Below are positions 59,009-64,000 of a stretch of DNA of 64,000 nucleotides, piece after piece. The notes beneath the pieces were generated by a model. It did no database searches and was not told where the DNA came from. It was given only the letters and a program-made list of their open reading frames with translations. The translations under genes were made by a program, and so were the position numbers. The number at the start of each line of letters is the position of its first letter. The stretch's first letter is position 1. The DNA comes from Enterococcus casseliflavus NBRC 100478 (GTDB taxonomy: Bacteria > Bacillota > Bacilli > Lactobacillales > Enterococcaceae), in assembly GCF_001544095.1 (NCBI RefSeq), contig NZ_BCPT01000014.1, positions 21,178-85,177 of the forward strand, given 5' to 3'.

Positions 59009-60852
59009 TATTTCTTCAAATGGTAACTGTACGTACTTACAATGATGTTCTCACGCCAAGAGAGTCTGAAACGCAAGCGCAGGCTTGTTTGGTTGTGCAA
59101 AATATTTTGCCAGCGACGTCTTGGGACAAACTGTGGAATGATGACGGTCGTTGTGTAATTGTGTTTGGCTGCATTGCGGCTGACTAGATCCACATAACGC
59201 AAGATGGGATTTTCAATCGAACGATACGAAGAATGAACGACGGAGAAACGCACGTCTGGGAATTTTTGCTTAAATTCTTGTTCGATCTCTTTTTCTTTCT
59301 TCACATCTTCATCCAACGAGACGTGCATCGCCACGACATAATCACCAATCGATTGGGCATAGTTCAATGCGCCGATATTTACTCGGGTAACATTTCCGAC
59401 GAGAACGATCACGGTATTTCCTTCATAAACATGCAGTGCTTCTTGTTTTTCCAATCGCAGCTGTTCTGCGACTTTTTTATAATGATCATGGATCTTGTAA
59501 AAGATATACAAGAGGATCGGCATGATAATGAAGAATGGCCAAATATCGCCTAAGCGATACACGAACAAGATGGCAATGATCGCAAAAGAAATCAAAGCCC
59601 CAATGATGTTGGCGATCGATTTAAAGAACCAGCCTTTGCCTTCTTTTTTCCATTTGACGACCATTCCGCTTTGGGATAGTGCAAAAGGAATGAATACCCC
59701 GATGGAATACAACGGAATCAAACGCTCGGTCGATCCTTGGAAGATAAACAATAGGACGATGGAACCAGCAGCTAAGGTGATGATCCCGTTTGAGTAGCCG
59801 AGACGATCCCCACGGTCTTGATACATGTGTGGCATATATTTGTCTTTGGCTAAGTTATACGCCAACACGGGGAAGGCGGAAAATCCAGTATTTGCGGCAA
59901 CTGCTAAAATCAGCGCTGTGGCAAATTGCAAAACGTAGTACATAAACCCATGACCAAAAACAGCAGAGCCGATTTGAGATAGGACGGTCACTTCTGCTTC
60001 TGGTACGATACCGTACCAATAGTTGATAAAAGTGATACCGACGAAGAAGAACCCTAAGATCGCAGCCATGATCGTCAAGGTCGCAGCTGCATTTTTCGCC
60101 CGTGGTTTTTTGAAAAATGGCACCGCGTTACTGATCGCTTCGACCCCCGTCAAAGAAGAGGAACCTGATGAGAAAGCCCGTAAGATCAAGGCTACGGATA
60201 CCCCAGGTACGACAGCTCCTGGCAGTGCGGTTGCATTCAACGGTTGCGCACCCGTTATGATATTGTACAAGCCGACCACGATCAAGACTGTGATCACTGC
60301 GATAAAGGTGTAGACAGGAATCATTAAGAAGCTAGCTGATTCTCGCAGCCCTCGCAGATTCATCATCATGATCAAGAGCACGATCACGACAGAAATCGCC
60401 ACTTGATGGCCGAACAACGCTGGCACAGCAGAAGTGATGGCTTCCGCCCCTGCTGAGACGGATACTGCTACTGTCAGCATATAATCGATCAACAGTGAGC
60501 CGCCGGCAATCAGGCCCGCATTTTTCCCTAAATTTTCACTACTTACTACATACGCCCCACCACCGTGAGGGTATGCATGAATGATCTGACGGTAAGACAA
60601 GGTCAATGAAATCAAAAGAATAATAACAAAAGCAGCGATCGGTAATGAATACCAGATAGCAGCAGCGGAAAGTGCCACTAATACGACAACGATCTGCTCT
60701 GTCCCATAAGCAATCGAAGACAAAGCATCAGAAGATAGCAACGCAAGGGCCGCCGTCCGGCTCAGTTTTTGTTCATCATTCTCTGCGGATTTCAATGGAC
60801 GTCCGACCAACAAACGTTTCAAATACTCCACTTTTTCTACACTCCTTTTCAT
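59008..60852 (-). CDS. KimA-type potassium importer (APC superfamily)
   Basis: 614 aa, about twelve membrane helices followed by a cytoplasmic tail of roughly 150 residues. It resembles B. subtilis KimA (YdaO) closely from memory, for example LLSSDALSSIAYGTEQI, YRQIIHAYPHGGGAYVVS and the C-terminal RRRWQNILHNQTSLRLRFR. KimA imports K+ with protons and is inhibited by c-di-AMP; older annotation calls it an amino acid permease. Start at 60852 with AAGGA 7 nt upstream. The leader is about 75 nt, too short for a ydaO-type riboswitch. Confidence 0.85.
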   Translation of the reverse strand: MKRSVEKVEYLKRLLVGRPLKSAENDEQKLSRTAALALLSSDALSSIAYGTEQIVVVLVALSAAAIWYSLPIAAFVIILLISLTLSYRQIIHAYPHGGGAYVVSSENLGKNAGLIAGGSLLIDYMLTVAVSVSAGAEAITSAVPALFGHQVAISVVIVLLIMMMNLRGLRESASFLMIPVYTFIAVITVLIVVGLYNIITGAQPLNATALPGAVVPGVSVALILRAFSSGSSSLTGVEAISNAVPFFKKPRAKNAAATLTIMAAILGFFFVGITFINYWYGIVPEAEVTVLSQIGSAVFGHGFMYYVLQFATALILAVAANTGFSAFPVLAYNLAKDKYMPHMYQDRGDRLGYSNGIITLAAGSIVLLFIFQGSTERLIPLYSIGVFIPFALSQSGMVVKWKKEGKGWFFKSIANIIGALISFAIIAILFVYRLGDIWPFFIIMPILLYIFYKIHDHYKKVAEQLRLEKQEALHVYEGNTVIVLVGNVTRVNIGALNYAQSIGDYVVAMHVSLDEDVKKEKEIEQEFKQKFPDVRFSVVHSSYRSIENPILRYVDLVSRNAAKHNYTTTVIIPQFVPRRRWQNILHNQTSLRLRFRLSWRENIIVSTYSYHLKK

Positions 60853-60913
60853 GAAAAAATCCTTCGTTAAACTTGTAACGATATCCTCACAAATATTGAA
60901 TTATCAAGACTGT

Positions 60914-60942
60914 ATGCTACTCTTGTAACCGCGAAAAGTCAA
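60914..60942 (-). promoter_or_regulatory. Promoter of the KimA-like gene
   Basis: Minus strand -35 TTGACT (60937-60942), 17-nt spacer, -10 TAGCAT (60914-60919). Confidence 0.6.
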
Positions 60943-61010
60943 TGAAAATCAGATGAAAAAACGACCCTTTTTCCCTCTTTTGATTATTAGAAATTTCACG
61001 TGATGGCACA

Positions 61011-61043
61011 AAAGCAGAAAGAACAAATGCTCTTTCTGCTTTT
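61011..61043 (-). terminator. Terminator of the YhgE/Pip gene
   Basis: AAAGCAGAAAGA / TCTTTCTGCTTT stem, with T-rich sequence TTTTG after it on the minus strand. Confidence 0.78.
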
Positions 61044-61048
61044 CGATG

Positions 61049-63754
61049 TTAGTGGAAGAAATGACTTTCTTTGGAAATGTCGCTTAATTTCTTCGTAGAG
61101 TTGACTAGATAAGGATACGCGTAGGTACCGACGATCCCAAAGACCAGGAACAAAATCGTTAAAATAACCAATTGTGGCACGGCATTTGGCCAATAGATCC
61201 CGCCAGCTGATTCTCTTAACAGATTGACTGCATGGGTAAATGGCAGCAGCGGATTAATGAATTGGAAGAACTTCCCAGAAACTTGGATCGGGTAGTTTCC
61301 TCCCCCACCTGAGATGGAGAGAACCAAAATGATGATGGCGATCCCTTTCCCGAGGTTGCCGAACAGTCCTGCCAGTACGTAAACGATCATCATAAAGGCG
61401 AGTCCGACGAGTAATGCGAAGAAGACACTGTACACTGGATTGTGGACATCAACGCCTAATAAAAACATATTTCCTAGGGTCACGATCAAACTTTGGGCGA
61501 CTGCCATCGTCAAGAACGTCAGCATTCGTGCCACAAAGGTTTCACGTTGGGTAAAGCGTTTTTTGTCTTTCTTCTCTAAATGATACTCCGTTGTAGCGAC
61601 ACTTGACAACAATAATGCCCCTACCCACAAACACAATGCGGTATAAAACGGGGTGCTAGCTGAACCATTGTTGGCGATTGGATAGATTTCATTGCTTTTT
61701 AATTCCACTGGTTGTTTGAAGAAGTCGGCTTCATCGGTGGCATCAAGTTTCAATAATTTGATGACTTCCCCAAGATCGACTTCATTTTCGCCTGCTCGGA
61801 TCGCATCAGCGGCTTTGTGGATGCCTGCTTTGATACTTGGCCAATCGTTATTGATCAAATCGACAGCCGCATCCAAGGCTTTTTCAACTTCTGGCAGTTT
61901 TTCATCCACCATTGCCATCGTAGAGCTGATTTCTGATTTGATAGTTGGCCAATCGTTTTGCAAGAAGTTTACGGCCAGCCCTAATTTTTCTTCGACCACT
62001 GGCAATTCGTTGTTGTACAGGTCGGTTCCTTTGTTGATGGCATTGACGATTTCATCCATGTGACCATTCAGCATCGTATTGGCATCGTGCAATTCTTGCT
62101 TGATGGCAGGCAATTCTTTTTGGTATTTTTCCAAAATCGTCACGGCATTGCTGACCACTGATTTGGTGGAAGACAGCAACGAGTCAAAATCGATCTCTTG
62201 GGCTTTTTTCAAGACATCTTCGGCGGTGGTGATGGTTTCGATTAGTTTGGTTAGGATGTCGTTGATGGTGGTGGTGATTGAATCAACATTGATGCTGTTC
62301 ATGAGATTGGCAACGTTTTGAGCAGCTGCGGTAACTTGATCGAGATACGCTGTAATTTCATCAACAGACCCATTTTGAACAAGGTTATTCAATTGCGATA
62401 GGCGGTCAGATAAAACACCTAACGTTGTTTTGGCATTGCTTAGTTGTGCAATGATGCCTTCTAGGTCGGCGTTACTACCAGAATTCTGAATATTGGTTAA
62501 AAAGGCAATCAACGAATCCAAGGCTGCTTGTTGTTGTTGGATGTTCTTTTGAAAATCAGTGATCGTTGCACTGATTGCTTGACGCTCTTCATCCGTTAGT
62601 TCATTGTCAGCCAGCGCTTGGCGAATCGTACTTGTTAGACCAGCAGTGGTTGTTGCCACTTGACTGATCGACTCAATCGTCACCTTCACACTGCTAGAAA
62701 TACTTGGCAGGGCATCTTGCAATTGTTGCGCCCCATCTTTGGTCGCGGTGGCGAAGCTGGCGGCTTGGTCGCCTAGTTGTTCGATCTGTGGTAAAGCGGC
62801 TTGCACTTGTTCAATGACTTGCAGTCCTTGCTTGGCGGTGTCGATGCCATCCGTCATAGTGCTGGCAATGTCATCGAAATCATCGTCGATCATCTTCAAT
62901 TGCTTGCCAGCATTTTGGATCTCTGGGATCTTTTCTTGCAAGGTCAAAATGATGCTGGCTTCTTTCTTCAATGCAGGCAGCTTATCGTTTAAGCCGATCA
63001 GTTTTTCCCCCATGGCATCGACTTGTGGGATATAATCGGTGAATTCTTCGGCTTTTGCGATCTTTTCTTTGATTTCTGGAAACTTATCGTGCAAGGTGAC
63101 GATCTCTTTCGTATAGCCATCGATCGTAGCCAAATTGTCATCGGTGTCTAAGATCATCGATTTGACTTTGTTGATGCTGACTAAGTTGGAATCAATGTCA
63201 TAGCCGATTTCATTGAAGACTTTTATCAACGTGGAGCTGGCGGTTTCAATAAAGTTTTGTGAGATCTCTTCTTGAAGGCTGCTGGCTCCTTTATCGGTGA
63301 TTTTTGGTGCGATAGCGTTGATTTTTTGGTTGCTATAATACTCGATGGTCGGTTTTTCGATTTTCCCGCTGGTAAAGCTGATCAGATCATCTGAAAAATC
63401 CGCTGGCAGATAAATACCCGCGTAATATTTTCCTGACTTGACCCCTTCTACTAAGTCCTCTTTTGAATCCAAGAAACGCCAGCCCAACTGCTTGTTTTTA
63501 TGGAGGGTATCGATGACTTCATCACCGATATCGATGTGCTTGTCTTGAAATTCTGCCCCTTTATCCGCACTGTAAACGGCGATCGGCAATTCACTGGTGT
63601 TGCCGTATGGGTCCCAGAGGGCTTTGATATTGAACCACGCATAAAGCGAGGGTAAAATCATTAAGGCAATGATCAAAAATGCAGAGATTGGATTGCTGAA
63701 AATTCGTTTCCAGTCCAGTTTATATAAATAGAAAACATTCTTTAGTTTATTCAT
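61049..63754 (-). CDS. YhgE/Pip family membrane protein (ABC-2 type)
   Basis: 901 aa. N-terminal membrane helix ([26 protein letters not shown]) and the YhgE/Pip domain, a long extracellular coiled-coil region (about 190-690) with repeat-like stretches ([37 protein letters not shown]), then five to six C-terminal membrane helices. The family includes the phage receptor Pip and type VII-associated proteins such as EsaA; exact function is unknown. ATG 63754 has GGGGGAAG upstream, with an in-frame extension to 63817 lacking a ribosome site. Confidence 0.9.
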   Translation of the reverse strand: MNKLKNVFYLYKLDWKRIFSNPISAFLIIALMILPSLYAWFNIKALWDPYGNTSELPIAVYSADKGAEFQDKHIDIGDEVIDTLHKNKQLGWRFLDSKEDLVEGVKSGKYYAGIYLPADFSDDLISFTSGKIEKPTIEYYSNQKINAIAPKITDKGASSLQEEISQNFIETASSTLIKVFNEIGYDIDSNLVSINKVKSMILDTDDNLATIDGYTKEIVTLHDKFPEIKEKIAKAEEFTDYIPQVDAMGEKLIGLNDKLPALKKEASIILTLQEKIPEIQNAGKQLKMIDDDFDDIASTMTDGIDTAKQGLQVIEQVQAALPQIEQLGDQAASFATATKDGAQQLQDALPSISSSVKVTIESISQVATTTAGLTSTIRQALADNELTDEERQAISATITDFQKNIQQQQAALDSLIAFLTNIQNSGSNADLEGIIAQLSNAKTTLGVLSDRLSQLNNLVQNGSVDEITAYLDQVTAAAQNVANLMNSINVDSITTTINDILTKLIETITTAEDVLKKAQEIDFDSLLSSTKSVVSNAVTILEKYQKELPAIKQELHDANTMLNGHMDEIVNAINKGTDLYNNELPVVEEKLGLAVNFLQNDWPTIKSEISSTMAMVDEKLPEVEKALDAAVDLINNDWPSIKAGIHKAADAIRAGENEVDLGEVIKLLKLDATDEADFFKQPVELKSNEIYPIANNGSASTPFYTALCLWVGALLLSSVATTEYHLEKKDKKRFTQRETFVARMLTFLTMAVAQSLIVTLGNMFLLGVDVHNPVYSVFFALLVGLAFMMIVYVLAGLFGNLGKGIAIIILVLSISGGGGNYPIQVSGKFFQFINPLLPFTHAVNLLRESAGGIYWPNAVPQLVILTILFLVFGIVGTYAYPYLVNSTKKLSDISKESHFFH

Positions 63755-63843
63755 TTTTTCTTCCCCCACTAGTTCTTCGTCGAAGGATAATTTACCATGT
63801 TTTTCCCCTGCCGCCAACGGCTAGGATCGACCAAGAAAAGTCC

Positions 63844-63871
63844 TTTTGACAAATGGACGTTTTTGTCAAAA
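63844..63871. promoter_or_regulatory. Perfect 28-bp inverted repeat upstream of the YhgE gene
   Basis: TTTTGACAAA-tggacgtt-TTTGTCAAAA, 10-bp arms, 90 nt before the start. It looks like an operator for a dimeric repressor (YhgE genes often sit near TetR regulators). The regulator is not in the window. Each arm contains a TTGACA hexamer. Confidence 0.6.
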
Positions 63872-64000
63872 TGAAACCCCTTTACTTTTTGTTTTTTTTC
63901 GCTTATTGTTAAACTTTCTTTAACTTTACCATGATGGCGAAAAACACACCACTCATATCCTTTGATCTGTTTTTTTACAGGCCTTTCCTATACAAAAAAA

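Noticed and set aside
60853..61010. ydaO-type c-di-AMP riboswitch before the KimA-like gene
   Set aside because: The space is short and the conserved riboswitch blocks are not visible; a promoter sits only about 75 nt from the start codon.

Overview
The window looks like chromosome of a low-GC lactic acid bacterium, most likely Enterococcus. The E. casseliflavus/gallinarum group is my guess, from the AdhE, Tgt-YajC and PTS content and the unusually large plant and host glycan repertoire; no rRNA gene is present to confirm it. Most genes have strong Shine-Dalgarno sequences. I see no transposase, integrase, prophage, CRISPR array, tRNA or rRNA.

Layout. (1) 0-10.5 kb: a locus for intracellular breakdown of an acidic (uronic-acid) oligosaccharide. 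It holds an ABC solute-binding lipoprotein at the left edge (permeases presumably beyond it), a GH88 unsaturated glucuronyl hydrolase, two DUF2264 enzymes, a heparinase II/III-like protein, a discoidin-like protein and a LacI regulator, with operator-like repeats in both divergent promoter regions. (2) 10.7-13.8 kb: a coiled-coil protein, then an AraC regulator divergent from a GH51 arabinofuranosidase. (3) 13.9-16.7 kb: adhE with a Rex-type operator. (4) 16.9-23.3 kb: a PTS cluster (EIIB, EIIC, a GrdB-like protein) with a glycosylasparaginase-family amidohydrolase, a PepV-like dipeptidase, a UTRA-type GntR regulator and a YitT membrane protein. Two promoters in it carry nearly the same 24-bp operator, which ties it into one regulon; I infer uptake and cleavage of GlcNAc-asparagine-type compounds. 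(5) 23.5-31.8 kb: housekeeping and stress genes (Hsp20, YajC, Tgt, a DUF975 protein, QueA, an OpuC-type osmolyte ABC transporter). Between the DUF975 gene and queA lies a roughly 360-nt structured non-coding RNA candidate with its own promoter, long-range closing stem and terminator.

(6) 31.9-34.8 kb: a secreted GH85 endo-beta-N-acetylglucosaminidase lipoprotein, which would leave GlcNAc-Asn on host glycoproteins and may feed the PTS cluster. (7) 34.9-45.3 kb: a GH127 beta-L-arabinofuranosidase with a Lpl/Ytc-type ABC importer, a DUF624 protein, a YesM/YesN two-component system and an AraC regulator. (8) 45.4-49.8 kb: a GH27 enzyme, a GH31 enzyme and an AraC regulator. (9) 49.9-58.9 kb: an arabinan operon (ABC importer, small membrane protein, surface GH43, intracellular GH43, GH51, DUF6171 protein) divergent from an ArsR-type regulator with a large sensor domain. 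(10) 58.9-64 kb: a KimA-type potassium importer and a YhgE/Pip-family membrane protein.

Taken together this is a glycan-foraging region: arabinan, arabinogalactan or extensin side chains, uronic-acid polymers and N-glycans. Predicted catabolite control (cre-like) sites lie before several operons.
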